Of a DNA stretch of 64,000 nucleotides, positions 21,882-32,287 are shown piece after piece. The stretch covers positions 62,001 through 126,000 of the forward strand of contig JOAZ01000013.1 in assembly GCA_000720535.1 (NCBI GenBank). Direction: 5' to 3'. The DNA is from Streptomyces halstedii. Lineage in GTDB: Bacteria; Actinomycetota; Actinomycetes; Streptomycetales; Streptomycetaceae. The translations under genes and the position numbers were made by a program. Under the pieces are notes generated by a model. The model was given only the letters and a program-made list of their open reading frames with translations, was not told the origin of the DNA and searched no databases. Positions within the stretch are counted from its first letter, which is position 1. Every line of letters begins with the position of its first letter.

Positions 21882-23834
21882 ATGGCCCGGGTGACCCAAG
21901 TGACCGAACGCAGCCCGATGTTGTCGGCCGAGCGGAGCCGATCCGCCGTCCTGGCCTCCGCTTTCGTACGCGGGACGTTCGCCGCGGGGCTGGGACTGGG
22001 TGCGATCACGGTCCTGGTCATGGTGCTGTGGATCAGCTCCTCCTCCCCCGACAGCGGGCCGGGCGGGGCCCTGCACGTCGCCACCGGTCTGTGGCTCCTG
22101 GCGCACGGTGCGGAGCTGGTCAGGACCGAGACCCTGAGCGGGCACCCGGCCCCCGTGGCGACCGTGCCGCTGCTGCTCACGGTCCTGCCGCTGTGGCTGG
22201 CGTACCGGGCCGGCCGCGACTCCACCGAGTCCGGCGGCGCCGAGGACCCCGCCGGCAGACGTTCCGCGGTGGGTGTCTGCTGTGCCGTGAGCGCCGGATA
22301 CCTGCTGGTCGTGCTGGGTGTCGCGGCGTACGCACGGAACAGCGGGCTGCCCGCCGACCGGGCCTCACTCGCCTTCCCGCCGGCCGTCCTCGTGGTGCTC
22401 GTGGTCGCGGCGGGGGTGTGGGCCTCGCGGGGTCGCCCGTGGGGGCCGGTGCTGGCCTGGGCTCCGCTGAGGGTGCAGGAAGCCGCGGCTCGGGCCCGGT
22501 TCCGTGCGGGGCTGGAGGCGGCACTGCGTGCGGCCGCGGCCGGTGTGGCGATGCTGCTCGGTGGCGGGGCCCTGCTGGTGGCCGTGGCGCTGGTGTGGCA
22601 CGCGGGGGAGGTGCAGGAGTCGTTCCTGACCCTGGCCGGTCACTGGGCGGGCCGGATCTGCGTCCTGCTGCTGGCCCTGGCCTTCGTCCCGAACGCCGCG
22701 ATGTGGGCGGCCTCCTACGGCCTGGGGCCGGGCTTCGCACTCGGTACGGCGTCCACGGCCACGCCGCTCACCTTCGGCGGACACCCGGCACTGCCCGACT
22801 TCCCGCTCCTGGCCGCCGTGCCCGCGCAGGGACCGGGAACGGCGGCGAACTGGGCGTCCGTCGCGGTGCCGCTCGCCGCGGGTCTGGTCCTGGCCCGGTT
22901 CACCGCCCGTGCCGCCGTTCCGGTGAGCGGCAGCAGGGAGGGGGCGTGGGGCGCCGGGGGTACGGCGGCGGTGGCGGCACTGGCCGCCGCCGGGTGCGGT
23001 GCGGGCGCGGCGCTGCTGGCGGCGGCGTCGGGCGGAGCGCTGGGGACGGGGGCGCTGGCGGAGTTCGGTCCGGTGTGGTGGCTCGTGGGCCCGGCCGCAC
23101 TGGTCTGGGCGGCGGTGATCGGTGTGCCTGCGGCGCTGCTGACACGGGCCTGGCGGCTGCGGGAACAGGGGTGGAGCTGGCGACGGGACGTCAGTTCCAC
23201 CGAGGACGAGCGTCCGGAGCCTGCCCCGGACGAGGGGACGGGCGGCAAGCCGCGGGCCTCGGGTCCGCTCGCGGAGCGGTACGACTTCCTGTCGGCCGGG
23301 TCGTGGCACGGGGAGGGCGCGCGCAAGGCCCGTTGGGCGTCGCTCAGGAGGGGGTCCGGCGGGCTGATGGCGGACTTCCCGGCCGGCCACACCGGCGCGC
23401 GGACCGACCCGCGCGCCGACCTGGTGGCGGACCCGCGTCCCGACCCGCGCGCCGACCTGGTCGCGGACCCACGCTCCGACGCGGTCCCCGTACCGCAGGA
23501 CCCGCGTCCCGACCCGGCCCCCGTACCGCAGGACTCCCCTCGGCGCGCCGCCTCCCAGGACCTCCCTCGGGACGCGGTCCAGGACGCGGAGAAGACCGGC
23601 GACACGAGCGGCAACGAGACGGAGAGCGCGGGCACGGGTGCGGGTGCGGACACAGGCACGGACACAGGCACAGGCACAGGCACGGACACCGGCACAGGCA
23701 CGAGCGCGAGCCGGGCCGAGAACGGCGGCGCCGGGGCCGAAGACGGGGCGGGTACCGGCGGCGGTGGAACAGGGACCGGCCGGCTTCCGGATGCCCAGGG
23801 GCACGCGGAAACCGGCCGGGAGGACGCGCCGTGA
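21882..23834 (+). CDS. perM: DUF6350 / PerM-type polytopic membrane protein
   Basis: 650 residues. About ten membrane helices cover residues ~20-430 (e.g. LGLGAITVLVMVLWISSS, AVLVVLVVAAGVWA). A long hydrophilic C-terminal tail follows with repeats of DPRADLVADPR and TGTDTGTGTG. In mycobacteria PerM sits beside purN-purH and supports cell division. The same neighbourhood here (purN-purH 1.3 kb downstream) supports the call. Start ATG 21882 is used; GTG 21891 is possible. The tail repeats are 18- and 6-bp in-frame expansions. It is not a PerM/AI-2E transporter. Confidence 0.82.
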   Translation: MARVTQVTERSPMLSAERSRSAVLASAFVRGTFAAGLGLGAITVLVMVLWISSSSPDSGPGGALHVATGLWLLAHGAELVRTETLSGHPAPVATVPLLLTVLPLWLAYRAGRDSTESGGAEDPAGRRSAVGVCCAVSAGYLLVVLGVAAYARNSGLPADRASLAFPPAVLVVLVVAAGVWASRGRPWGPVLAWAPLRVQEAAARARFRAGLEAALRAAAAGVAMLLGGGALLVAVALVWHAGEVQESFLTLAGHWAGRICVLLLALAFVPNAAMWAASYGLGPGFALGTASTATPLTFGGHPALPDFPLLAAVPAQGPGTAANWASVAVPLAAGLVLARFTARAAVPVSGSREGAWGAGGTAAVAALAAAGCGAGAALLAAASGGALGTGALAEFGPVWWLVGPAALVWAAVIGVPAALLTRAWRLREQGWSWRRDVSSTEDERPEPAPDEGTGGKPRASGPLAERYDFLSAGSWHGEGARKARWASLRRGSGGLMADFPAGHTGARTDPRADLVADPRPDPRADLVADPRSDAVPVPQDPRPDPAPVPQDSPRRAASQDLPRDAVQDAEKTGDTSGNETESAGTGAGADTGTDTGTGTGTDTGTGTSASRAENGGAGAEDGAGTGGGGTGTGRLPDAQGHAETGREDAP

Positions 23835-23855
23835 CGGTGGAGGACGCCGGAGCGG

Positions 23856-24884
23856 CTACTCCTTGATGCCGAAGAACGGCCGCAGCGGGTCGGGCAGCTT
23901 GTCGTTGCACGCCACGGCACCGGACTTGGTGAGGGCGTCGTTCACGCAGGTGTAGTAGTCGCGGTAGAGCAGCTGGACCGTGTAGGTCGTGGCGACGATC
24001 GACAGCGCCAGCAGGGCCGTCACCAGACCGCTCACGGCGGCCGTGGTCAGCTGCCGGCCGCTGTTCTGCGGGGTGCCCGGCCGGGCCGGCGGGGCGGCGC
24101 CCTCCGCGGGGGTGTCGGAGGTCGCGGCATCGGTCGGCTTGGCCTTGCGCGGGCCCGCGCGCAGGGCGCTGACGGCCCAGTACACGGCGAGCGCACCGAG
24201 AAGCAGGGCGATCTCGGGGAAGTCGAAGAGGGCGAAGAAGAACGCCCACATGCCGCCGAGCACCGCGTAGCGGGCACGCCGCTGAGCGGGGTCGGTCGGG
24301 TCCCAGCGCATCCCGCCGGGGTTGCCTTCGGGTCCGCCCTGTCCGCGCGGGCCACCGGTGCCGCCCGGCCGGTCGCCGAAGCCGCCGTCCTCCCGGCCCG
24401 GCTGCCGGTCGCTCCACTGGCTGCCCCAGACCGGGCGGTCGCCGGACGGCCGTTCGCCCTCGCCGCCACCGTCGCCGTGGTCTCCGTCACCCGCTCCGGG
24501 GGAGGGGCGGCGCGGCTGCCAGGGCTGGTCGGGCCGGTTCTCGGGGGGTGCCGCGAACGGATTGTCGTCGCCCTGCCCCGAGGCGGAGCCGGAACCCGAC
24601 GCCGAGGAGCCCGGCCCCGAAGAACCCGAAGAACCAGAAGAGCCGGAAGGACCCGAAGAACCCGAAGTACCCGAAGAACCGGAGGCCGAAGAACCGGAAG
24701 AACCCGAGGAGTCCGACGCCGAAGGACCCGAGGAGCCCGAAGAACCCGACCCCGAAGAACCCGAGGCCGAAGAGGGACCCGGCGGCGTCGACGGGTCCGG
24801 CGAAGAGGACTGGCGTTCCCGCATCAGCGTGGATGCCCGCTCGGGCAGCGGGTGGCCATAGGCGGTGCGGAGGCGGTCCGGCAT
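23856..24884 (-). CDS. Membrane protein with Ser/Gly-repeat N-terminus, unknown function
   Basis: 342 residues. Residues ~25-100 are almost pure Ser-Gly with Pro and Ala (units GSSGSSG), followed by Asp/Gly/Pro-rich sequence. Two or three membrane segments lie at the C-terminal end (AVLGGMWAFFFALFDFPEIALLLGA and VSGLVTALLALSIVATTY), followed by a short tail with two Cys (YTCVND and VACND). ATG 24884 is used; an internal ATG 60 nt downstream is possible. It is convergent with perM, with only 21 nt between stops and no hairpin seen there. Confidence 0.8.
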   Translation of the reverse strand: MPDRLRTAYGHPLPERASTLMRERQSSSPDPSTPPGPSSASGSSGSGSSGSSGPSASDSSGSSGSSASGSSGTSGSSGPSGSSGSSGSSGPGSSASGSGSASGQGDDNPFAAPPENRPDQPWQPRRPSPGAGDGDHGDGGGEGERPSGDRPVWGSQWSDRQPGREDGGFGDRPGGTGGPRGQGGPEGNPGGMRWDPTDPAQRRARYAVLGGMWAFFFALFDFPEIALLLGALAVYWAVSALRAGPRKAKPTDAATSDTPAEGAAPPARPGTPQNSGRQLTTAAVSGLVTALLALSIVATTYTVQLLYRDYYTCVNDALTKSGAVACNDKLPDPLRPFFGIKE

Positions 24885-25000
24885 GTGGTGAACGTCTTCC
24901 CCATCTCGTCATGTCCGCCCGGAGGACGGTTCCCTGTCCCCAGACGCTACCTCCCGGTCACGCCCCCGTCCCGTGGGGGCCGCCGGGTGTGCCGGTATCG

Positions 25001-25028
25001 TTGCTGACGGTCGGACCGTTCGTAGAGT
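25001..25028 (+). promoter_or_regulatory. Candidate purNH promoter
   Basis: TTGCTG, 16 bp, TAGAGT. The fit to HrdB-type promoters is good. The leader to the purN GTG would be about 100 nt. Confidence 0.5.
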
Positions 25029-25137
25029 TCCCCGTATCCCGGGGCGAGATTCTTTCGTACGACCATACAAACGCCGGCCCGCGCCCATCCACCCCGGCAC
25101 ATCCGCATCTGCCTGACCCGCGAGAAAGGGCCCCGTC

Positions 25138-25794
25138 GTGGCCTCCCCGCTCCCTTCCGCCACCCCGGCCCGCCTGGTCGTACTCGTCTCCGGCTCGGGT
25201 ACGAACCTGCAAGCCCTGCTCGACGCCATCGACGCCGACCCCCAGGGCTACGGCGCCCGGGTCGTCGCGGTCGGCGCGGACCGTCCCGGCACGCTCGGCG
25301 TCGAGCGTGCCGAGCGGGCCGGGATCCCCACCTTCGTGTGCAAGCTCGGCACCTACCCGAACCGCGAGGAATGGGACGCCGCGCTCACCGAGGCCGTGGC
25401 GGAGCACCGTCCGGACCTGGTGGTCTCCGCGGGGTTCATGAAGATCGTGGGCAAGGGCTTCCTCGCCGAGTTCGGCGGACGCGTCGTCAACACCCACCCC
25501 GCCCTGCTGCCCAGCTTTCCCGGTGCCCACGGGGTGCGCGACGCGCTCGCGTACGGCGTGAAGGTCACCGGGTGCACCGTCCACTTCGTCGACGACGGTG
25601 TCGACACCGGTCCGATCATCGCGCAGGGCGTGGTCGAGGTGACCGAAGAGGACACTCCTGAGGGCGAGTCCGCCCTCCATGAACGCATCAAGGAAGTCGA
25701 GCGCACGCTGCTCGTCGAGGCCGTGGGGCGGCTCGCCCGCGACGGCTATCGCATTGAGGGACGAAAGGTTCATCTCGGTCATGTCGGTGAATAA
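25138..25794 (+). CDS. purN: Phosphoribosylglycinamide formyltransferase
   Basis: 218 residues. It transfers formyl from 10-formyl-THF to GAR, the third step of purine synthesis. [13 protein letters not shown] is the phosphate-binding start. The catalytic Asn/His segment is [15 protein letters not shown], and the catalytic Asp lies in [10 protein letters not shown]. The start is GTG 25138 after GAAAGGG. Its stop overlaps purH by 14 nt, so translation is coupled. Confidence 0.96.
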   Translation: MASPLPSATPARLVVLVSGSGTNLQALLDAIDADPQGYGARVVAVGADRPGTLGVERAERAGIPTFVCKLGTYPNREEWDAALTEAVAEHRPDLVVSAGFMKIVGKGFLAEFGGRVVNTHPALLPSFPGAHGVRDALAYGVKVTGCTVHFVDDGVDTGPIIAQGVVEVTEEDTPEGESALHERIKEVERTLLVEAVGRLARDGYRIEGRKVHLGHVGE

Positions 25795-27334
25795 GCCCAT
25801 CCGCCGCGCCCTGGTCAGTGTCTACGACAAGACGGGGCTCGAAGACCTCGCCCGCGGTCTGCACGAGGCGGGTGTCGAGCTGGTCTCCACCGGCTCCACC
25901 GCCGGGAAGATCGCCGCCGCCGGAGTCCCGGTCACCAAGGTGGAGGAGCTCACCGGCTTCCCCGAGTGCCTCGACGGCCGTGTGAAGACGCTGCACCCGC
26001 GGGTGCACGCCGGCATCCTCGCCGACCTGCGTCTGGACGCCCACCGCGAGCAGCTCGCCGAGCTGGGCGTGGAGCCGTTCGACCTGGTGGTCGTCAACCT
26101 GTACCCGTTCAAGGAGACCGTCGCCTCCGGCGCGTCCGACGACGAGTGCGTGGAGCAGATCGACATCGGCGGCCCCTCCATGGTCCGCGCCGCCGCCAAG
26201 AATCACCCGTCCGTGGCCGTCGTGACCAGCCCGGAGCGTTACGCCGACGTCCTGGCCGCGGTCGGGGCGGGCGGCTTCGACCTGACCGCCCGCAAGCGGC
26301 TCGCCGCCGAGGCCTTCCAGCACACCGCCGCGTACGACGTGGCCGTCGCCTCCTGGTTCGCGGACGGATACGCCGCCGCCGACGACTCCGGCTTCCCCGA
26401 CTTCACCGGTGCGACGTACGCGCGCAAGAACGTCCTGCGCTACGGCGAGAACCCGCACCAGCCCGCCGCGCTCTACACCTCGGGCGAGGGCGGCCTCGCG
26501 GAGGCCGAGCAGCTGCACGGCAAGGAGATGTCCTACAACAACTACACGGACACCGACGCCGCCCGCCGCGCCGCCTACGACCACGCCGAGCCGTGCGTCG
26601 CGATCATCAAGCACGCCAACCCGTGCGGCATCGCCGTCGCCGACGACATCGCCGAGGCCCACCGCAAGGCGCACGCCTGCGACCCGCTCTCCGCGTTCGG
26701 CGGGGTCATCGCGGTCAACCGCCCGGTGACCGTCGCGCTGGCCGAGCAGGTCGCGGAGATCTTCACCGAGGTCGTCGTCGCCCCGGCGTACGAGGACGGC
26801 GCCGTCGAGGTGCTCGCCCGCAAGAAGAACATCCGGGTCCTGCGCTGCCCCGACGCCCCGGCCTCCACCGTGGAGACCAAGCCGATCGACGGCGGCGCGC
26901 TGCTCCAGGTCACCGACCGGCTCCAGGCCGAGGGCGACGACCCGGCCCACTGGACCCTGGCCACCGGCCAAGCGCTGTCCGCCGAGGAGCTGAAGGAGCT
27001 CGCCTTCGCGTGGAAGGCCTGCCGGGCCGTCAAGTCCAACGCCATCCTGCTCGCCAAGGACGGCGCCTCGGTCGGCGTCGGCATGGGCCAGGTCAACCGC
27101 GTCGACTCCGCGAAGCTCGCCGTCGAGCGGGCCGGTGAGGAGCGCGCCCGCGGTTCCTACGCCGCCTCCGACGCCTTCTTCCCCTTCCCGGACGGGCTGG
27201 AGATCCTCACCGCCGCCGGTGTCAAGGCCGTGGTCCAGCCGGGCGGTTCGGTCCGTGACGAGCTGGTCGTCGAGGCCGCGGAGAAGGCGGGCGTGACCAT
27301 GTACTTCACGGGCACGCGCCACTTCTTCCACTGA
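25781..27334 (+). CDS. purH: Bifunctional AICAR formyltransferase / IMP cyclohydrolase
   Basis: 517 residues for the last two steps of IMP synthesis. The N-terminal MGS-like cyclohydrolase domain begins [17 protein letters not shown] and includes STGSTAGKI and [12 protein letters not shown]. The C-terminal transformylase has the Lys-His pair in IIKHANPCG and ends with the family-typical [13 protein letters not shown] 25781 lies inside the end of purN. Confidence 0.97.
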   Translation: MSVNKPIRRALVSVYDKTGLEDLARGLHEAGVELVSTGSTAGKIAAAGVPVTKVEELTGFPECLDGRVKTLHPRVHAGILADLRLDAHREQLAELGVEPFDLVVVNLYPFKETVASGASDDECVEQIDIGGPSMVRAAAKNHPSVAVVTSPERYADVLAAVGAGGFDLTARKRLAAEAFQHTAAYDVAVASWFADGYAAADDSGFPDFTGATYARKNVLRYGENPHQPAALYTSGEGGLAEAEQLHGKEMSYNNYTDTDAARRAAYDHAEPCVAIIKHANPCGIAVADDIAEAHRKAHACDPLSAFGGVIAVNRPVTVALAEQVAEIFTEVVVAPAYEDGAVEVLARKKNIRVLRCPDAPASTVETKPIDGGALLQVTDRLQAEGDDPAHWTLATGQALSAEELKELAFAWKACRAVKSNAILLAKDGASVGVGMGQVNRVDSAKLAVERAGEERARGSYAASDAFFPFPDGLEILTAAGVKAVVQPGGSVRDELVVEAAEKAGVTMYFTGTRHFFH

Positions 27335-27349
27335 CCCTCGTCTCCCGCG

Positions 27350-27376
27350 CGGGCCGCACCTCCCCGGGTGCGGCCC
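27350..27376 (+). terminator. Terminator of purNH
   Basis: CGGGCCGCACC and GGGTGCGGCCCG pair around TCCCC, 15 nt after the purH stop. Confidence 0.75.
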
Positions 27377-27511
27377 GTGTCCGTACCGGGGTCTCCCGAG
27401 GTACGAACACGGCTCGTCCCTCTGTTCTAATGAATGGCCTTGTCGGGGCTGCCCCTGCGGCACGCGCGCGACCGGCAACGACCAGCGAGGGATTCGGCCA
27501 GCGGGGGCATC

Positions 27512-29083
27512 GTGCTTGACCTGAACCAGAGCGGGACCGACACGCCAGGGGACGGGAACAAGAACAGCGACGGAAACGGGAACGGCGACCGGAACGGGAA
27601 CGGGAACGGGAACGACGACCGGAACGGAAACGGGAACGGGACCGGGGGCCGGAACGGGGAGCCCGGCCCGGCCCCCGGGACCGCCGCCCGCGCCCTCCAC
27701 CCCGCCCCGGTACGCCCGTACCTGATCACGGCCGCCGTGCTGTGCGCGCTGTACTTCCTCTACGCCTACCTGCGGTACAGCCACTTCCACTCGCCCTCCT
27801 GGGACCTGGGGATCTTCGAGCAGGAGGTACGGGCGTACGCCGGCTTCCACGCCCCCGTCGTGGACATCAAGGGCCCCGGCTACCTCATACTCGGCGACCA
27901 CTTCAGCCCCGTGGTCGCGCTGCTGGTCCCCCTGTACTGGATCTGGCCGTCGGCCCTCGCCCTGCTCTTCGCGCAGGCCGCCCTGTTCGCCGCTTCCGCC
28001 GTCGTCGTCGGTCGTACCGCCCAGCAGATCCTGGGCGGCCGCGCGGGCCTGTGCGTCACGGTCGCGTACGGGCTGTCCTGGGGACTCCAGGAAGCGGTCA
28101 AGTCGGAGTTCCACGAGATAGCCCTCGCCGTCCCGCTGATCGCCCTGGTCTGCCGGGCGCTGCTGCTGGAGCGGTGGTGGGCCGCCGTCCTGTGGGCGCT
28201 GCCCCTGGTCCTGGTCAAGGAGGACCTCGGGGTCACCGTCGCGGTCGTCGGGGCGGTCCTGGCCCTGCTCGGCCGCCGGCTCCAGGGGATGCTGCTGGCG
28301 GCGTTCGGGATGTTCGCGTTCGCACTGACCGTCCTCGTCCTCATACCGGCGGCCAGCAGCGCGGGCACCTACGACTACTGGACGAAGATCGAGAAGAACG
28401 GCGAGCGGGAGGTGTCCCTGCTCGACTCCGTCCTCGGCGTCCTCAACTCCTCCGTGAAGCTGGAGATGCTCGTCTTCCTGGTCGGCATCACGGCCTTCCT
28501 GGCCCTGCGGTCACCGCTGATCCTGCTGGTCCTGCCCACGCTCGGCTGGCGCCTGCTCTCCCAGGACTCCAACCACTGGGGCATGGTCTGGCACTACAGC
28601 GCGATCCTCATGCCGGTGGTCTTCCTGGCCATGGTCGACGGTGTCCGCCGCAGCCGCGCCTCGAAGCGCCCCTGGCTCGTCTCGTACGCGAACGTGGCCG
28701 TCCCCGTCGCCACCGCGATCGCCGTGACCCTCACCCAGCACCTCCCGTTGCGCGATTTGCTGCGCCCCGAGACGTACGCCGCCGACGCGAAGGCCGAGGC
28801 GGCCCGGCGGACCCTGGAGGCGATTCCGGTGGGTGCCCGGGTGGAGACCGACATCACGCTCATGTCGCATCTGACCTCGGACCGTACCGTCTACTGGATC
28901 GGCGGGGCTCCGGGCACCGCGCCCGACGTCGTGGCGATCAACCTGGACTTCTGGTCACAGCCGATCGACGACCCGGTGCGGTACGCCGAGCAGCTCCACC
29001 CCGAGGCGGAGTACCGGATCACCCACCGGGCCGACCCGTTCGTGGTCATGGAACGGACCACACCGGCGCCCGGAAACGGCTGA
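27512..29083 (+). CDS. DUF2079 family polytopic membrane protein
   Basis: About 523 residues. After an Asn/Gly/Asp repeat tail (GNGNGDRNGNGNG, 6-bp in-frame units), some ten membrane helices follow. The conserved first loop is SPSWDLGIFEQEVRAYA, with HFSPVVALLVPLYW and VKEDLGVTVAVVGAV further on. This layout is that of DUF2079, related to GT-C/mannosyltransferase-like membrane enzymes. The Asp and Glu in the first loop would be the catalytic candidates; no substrate can be inferred. GTG 27512 (G-rich site upstream) is preferred; ATG 27434 is in frame and possible. TCTAAT at 27426-27431 may be its -10. Confidence 0.8.
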   Translation: MLDLNQSGTDTPGDGNKNSDGNGNGDRNGNGNGNDDRNGNGNGTGGRNGEPGPAPGTAARALHPAPVRPYLITAAVLCALYFLYAYLRYSHFHSPSWDLGIFEQEVRAYAGFHAPVVDIKGPGYLILGDHFSPVVALLVPLYWIWPSALALLFAQAALFAASAVVVGRTAQQILGGRAGLCVTVAYGLSWGLQEAVKSEFHEIALAVPLIALVCRALLLERWWAAVLWALPLVLVKEDLGVTVAVVGAVLALLGRRLQGMLLAAFGMFAFALTVLVLIPAASSAGTYDYWTKIEKNGEREVSLLDSVLGVLNSSVKLEMLVFLVGITAFLALRSPLILLVLPTLGWRLLSQDSNHWGMVWHYSAILMPVVFLAMVDGVRRSRASKRPWLVSYANVAVPVATAIAVTLTQHLPLRDLLRPETYAADAKAEAARRTLEAIPVGARVETDITLMSHLTSDRTVYWIGGAPGTAPDVVAINLDFWSQPIDDPVRYAEQLHPEAEYRITHRADPFVVMERTTPAPGNG

Positions 29084-29121
29084 AGGCCGTACACCCGCCG
29101 GGGTACGGGTGTGACGGCCTT
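29083..29121. terminator. Bidirectional hairpin terminator
   Basis: AAGGCCGTACACCCG pairs, with one mismatch or bulge, with CGGGTGTGACGGCCTT between two convergent genes. Confidence 0.8.
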
Positions 29122-29166
29122 CGCGCGGAACCCCGCACCGGAGCGCGGACGGGGTGACGCCGTGCG

Positions 29167-29772
29167 TCAGTAACGCGGACGCTGGAACCACTGGGCGCCG
29201 TCCTGCCGGGCGCAGAAGACGATGACCATGATGCCGAGCGCGACGCTGATGAGGGCGAAGACGTTCGCCGTCAGCAGGCTGATGACACTGAAGAGCGTCA
29301 CGAGCGAGCCGTAGATGATCGCCGAGATGCGGATGCCGTTGCCGCCGGTGGAGAACTTGGCGGCGGTCAGGATCGCCCAGAGCGCGATCCCGAGCGTCAG
29401 GATCCCGATGACCACGAACACACCCATGCCGATGTTCGCCATGTCCTGGCTGCTGGAGGAGCCGTAGGTCTCCGTGTCGGAGAGCTGGTCGCTCAGCCAG
29501 GCGCCCGCGGCGACCATGATGATCGCGCCGATGACCTGGAAGCCGCCCAGGACGTAGAGCATGACGCGCGCGGCCTTCACACCGCCGGGCATCTCCCCGG
29601 GGACGCCCGGGTAGCCGCCGTAACCGCCCGGGACCGGGGGTGCCTGCGGGTAGCCGTAACCCTGCTGCGGGACGCCCTGCGGGGTCTGCTGGGGATAGCC
29701 GTAGCCCGGCTGCCCTTCCGGCTGCCCGCCTTGCTGCTGGCCGTAGGGATTGTTCGGGTCGCCGAAGCTCAT
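29167..29772 (-). CDS. Small membrane protein with Gln/Gly/Tyr/Pro-rich N-terminus
   Basis: 201 residues with ATG at 29772 and GGAGGAAT 8 nt upstream. Residues 1-60 are YGYPQ-type repeats. Four membrane helices follow (about 67-88, 112-133, 145-165, 170-190). No enzymatic motif. Proteins of this layout are common in Streptomyces and have no assigned role that I know of. Confidence 0.85.
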   Translation of the reverse strand: MSFGDPNNPYGQQQGGQPEGQPGYGYPQQTPQGVPQQGYGYPQAPPVPGGYGGYPGVPGEMPGGVKAARVMLYVLGGFQVIGAIIMVAAGAWLSDQLSDTETYGSSSSQDMANIGMGVFVVIGILTLGIALWAILTAAKFSTGGNGIRISAIIYGSLVTLFSVISLLTANVFALISVALGIMVIVFCARQDGAQWFQRPRY

Positions 29773-30009
29773 GGCGAGATTCCTCCGTTGCCGATCTGTG
29801 GGGACGACGCGATCCGGGTGGAGGAATGCTGCGCGAGGTGCACGGTTGGTCCCCCCGACACCGTCCGCGGTTCTGCGCGACTTATCGTCGTCGTGACATC
29901 GCCGTTCTGTCCAGTCGTATGCCGGATGCGTTGTGCAAGTGCAACCTCCTGTCCATTCCGGCCACCCGCAATTGGTATGCGGGACGGTTCATCCGCGAAG
30001 ATGGGTGCT

Positions 30010-30882
30010 ATGACTGCCCAGATTCTCGATGGCAAGGCCACCGCAGCAGCGATCAAGTCCGATCTGACCGTCCGCGTGGCGGCCCTCAAGGCACAGGGCG
30101 TCACTCCTGGCCTGGGAACCCTGCTGGTCGGCGACGATCCGGGCAGCCGGTGGTACGTGAACGGCAAGCACCGTGACTGCGCCGAGGTCGGCATGGGGTC
30201 CATCCAGCGCGAACTCCCCGGCACGGCCACCCAGGAGGAGATCGAGGACGTCGTACGGGAACTCAACGCCGACCCCGAATGCACGGGTTACATCGTGCAG
30301 TTGCCCCTGCCCGAGGGGATCGACACCAACCGGATCCTGGAGCTGATGGACCCGGCGAAGGACGCGGACGGGCTGCACCCGATGAACCTCGGCCGGCTCG
30401 TGCTGAACGAGGCCGCCCCGCTGCCCTGCACCCCGCAGGGCGTCGTCACCCTGCTCCGCCGGCACGGTGTGGAGATCAACGGCGCCCATGTGGTGGTCGT
30501 CGGTCGGGGCGTCACCATCGGCCGCCCGCTGCCGCTGCTGCTGACCCGTAGGTCGGAGAACGCCACCGTCACCCAGTGCCACACGGGCACCCGCGACCTC
30601 TCGGCACACCTGCGGGAGGCGGACATCATCGTCGCCGCCGCCGGTGTCCCGCACCTCGTCAAGCCCGAGGACGTCAAGCCGGGCGCGGCCGTACTGGACG
30701 TCGGCGTCAGCCGCGACGAGAACGGCAAGATCGTCGGGGACGTGCACCCCGGCGTCCGCGAGGTGGCCGCGTGGGTCGCCCCGAACCCGGGCGGTGTCGG
30801 TCCCATGACCCGCGCCCAACTGCTGGTCAACGTGGTCGAGGCGGCCGAGCGCGCCGCCGGGTCCGCTGTCTCCGCCGGCTGA
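30010..30882 (+). CDS. folD: Methylene-THF dehydrogenase / methenyl-THF cyclohydrolase
   Basis: 290 residues. It interconverts 5,10-methylene- and 10-formyl-THF, supplying formyl groups to PurN and PurH encoded 3 kb upstream. Motifs: [20 protein letters not shown] (catalytic Tyr/Lys), [10 protein letters not shown], and [18 protein letters not shown] (NADP site). [10 protein letters not shown] is the family signature near the C-terminus. ATG 30010 is taken as the start; ATG 30001 is in frame. The next gene begins 20 nt after the stop. Confidence 0.96.
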   Translation: MTAQILDGKATAAAIKSDLTVRVAALKAQGVTPGLGTLLVGDDPGSRWYVNGKHRDCAEVGMGSIQRELPGTATQEEIEDVVRELNADPECTGYIVQLPLPEGIDTNRILELMDPAKDADGLHPMNLGRLVLNEAAPLPCTPQGVVTLLRRHGVEINGAHVVVVGRGVTIGRPLPLLLTRRSENATVTQCHTGTRDLSAHLREADIIVAAAGVPHLVKPEDVKPGAAVLDVGVSRDENGKIVGDVHPGVREVAAWVAPNPGGVGPMTRAQLLVNVVEAAERAAGSAVSAG

Positions 30883-30902
30883 TCCGGCCCGGAAGGAACG
30901 CC

Positions 30903-31901
30903 ATGGGTGCTGGTACGAGTCCGGCGGACGGGACGCGGCCGGAGGGCTCGCGCACGGAAGGGCCGCGCGAGTCGGCCGGAGCGGCCGTGACGACGGTGAC
31001 GGCCGGGTCTGCCGCGACGGCTGAGGCCGACAAGGCGACCGTGACGGCTGAGGCCGACAAGGCGACAGGGTCCGACGAGACGGCCGGGTCCGACGCGGCC
31101 ACCGATGCCGTGGCGGGGCCGGACACGGTAGGTGCGACCGGGCCCGGCGCTGAGGCCGGGGCCGGTACGGCGGCGGGCGCGGAGCCCGAGGCGGCTGCCC
31201 AGGCGGCGGCCGGGTCCGGCAAGGCGGCCGGGCCCGACGCTGCGACCGGGGCCTCCGGGGCCTCTGCGGCCTCCGGGGCCTCCGGGGCCGATGCGGCAGT
31301 GGCAGCCGGGCCCGACAAGGCAGCCGGGCCCGGGACGCCCGCCGCTGCCGATGCCGGGCCGGACACGTCGGGGCCTGCGGGGTCCGGCGCCGATGCCGGG
31401 TCCGACGCGGCAGCCGGGTCCGATCCCGACGCGGCAGCCGGGCGCGACGCAGCCGCCGATGCCGGGCCCGACGCGGCGCCCGCCGAGGACGGTGCTCCGG
31501 CGTCGGCTCCTTCGCGGCGGTTCTCCCTCACCCACGACACCGCCCGTCCGGAGGGCGGCGGCCGGGCGGCGGCGGGTGACGCGTCCGCCCCCGCGCGGCA
31601 GTGGCCCCTGCTGACGGTGCTCTGCGTGGCCGGTGCCGGGCTGCTGATCGTCGCCGTCGAACCCTTCGCCGAGGCCTTCAGGATCGGCGCCATGCTGATC
31701 GGGGCCGCCCTCCTCGCGGGCGGCGTACTGCGCTGGGTCGTGCCGTCCGTCGGCATGCTCGCCGTGCGGTCCCGGTTCACCGACCTCGTCACCTACGGGG
31801 TGATGGGGGCCCTGATCGTGCTGCTCGCGCTGACCGCGCAGCCCAAGCCGTGGCTGGACGTCCCGTTCCTCCAGAACGTCGTCCACTTCACGATCCGCTG
31901 A
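30903..31901 (+). CDS. DUF3017 membrane protein with a long Ala/Gly/Pro-rich N-terminal extension
   Basis: 332 residues. The last ~110 carry three membrane helices in the DUF3017 pattern (PLLTVLCVAGAGLLIVAVEPF, GAMLIGAALLAGGVLRWVV, VTYGVMGALIVLLALTAQP). The first ~205 residues are compositionally simple (AGPDAAAGSD-type units). DUF3017 proteins are, as I recall, usually under 150 residues, so the extension is unusual. GGAAGGAACGCC precedes ATG 30903. It is co-transcribed with folD. Confidence 0.82.
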   Translation: MGAGTSPADGTRPEGSRTEGPRESAGAAVTTVTAGSAATAEADKATVTAEADKATGSDETAGSDAATDAVAGPDTVGATGPGAEAGAGTAAGAEPEAAAQAAAGSGKAAGPDAATGASGASAASGASGADAAVAAGPDKAAGPGTPAAADAGPDTSGPAGSGADAGSDAAAGSDPDAAAGRDAAADAGPDAAPAEDGAPASAPSRRFSLTHDTARPEGGGRAAAGDASAPARQWPLLTVLCVAGAGLLIVAVEPFAEAFRIGAMLIGAALLAGGVLRWVVPSVGMLAVRSRFTDLVTYGVMGALIVLLALTAQPKPWLDVPFLQNVVHFTIR

Positions 31902-31927
31902 GGGCTGTCCCGCCCACGCACGAGAGT

Positions 31928-31963
31928 GGTGTCCGTCCCCTCCCCCGAAGAGGGACGGACACC
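31928..31963 (+). terminator. Terminator of folD-DUF3017
   Basis: GGTGTCCGTCCC and GGGACGGACACC are a perfect 12-bp stem around a 12-nt loop, 27 nt after the DUF3017 stop. Confidence 0.85.
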
Positions 31964-32287
31964 CGACGGGGCGGCGCACCCTGATGCAAGAAGCCCCGGA
32001 ATACGGTGACTTGAGCGGCCTTGCCCCGTCCTGCCTCCAGCGTCATGGACATGCCGTGGCGCTTCAAGGGGTGCCTGGTGCCTGTGGCACGGAAGTGACC
32101 ATTCCGCCATCGTGTGATCGCCGTGCAACGACCTGTCACCACCCGGCGTCCACACGCCCTCGGCCAGGGCGCGCGAGGGATGGCCGGACAACGCCGAATG
32201 CACCTGTGCGCCCCCCTTCTCCCGAAACTGGCCCCCCTTCCCCCGCATCCTCCTGAATAGTCCGGGGGGAACCGACTGGGGGGAACG
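31964..32287. other. 324-bp intergenic region upstream of the XRE-DUF2690 gene
   Basis: The short frames here show no family resemblance or codon bias. GC is lower than in the neighbours. It probably contains the XRE gene's promoter, but no -10/-35 pair stands out. Confidence 0.5.

Noticed and set aside
29773-30009. Possible riboswitch upstream of folD
   Set aside because: I looked for ZTP/pfl and other purine or folate riboswitch blocks and found none of the conserved segments.
31984-32256. 90-residue plus-strand frame before the XRE-DUF2690 gene
   Set aside because: Poor third-position GC bias, no ribosome-binding site and no recognisable features.
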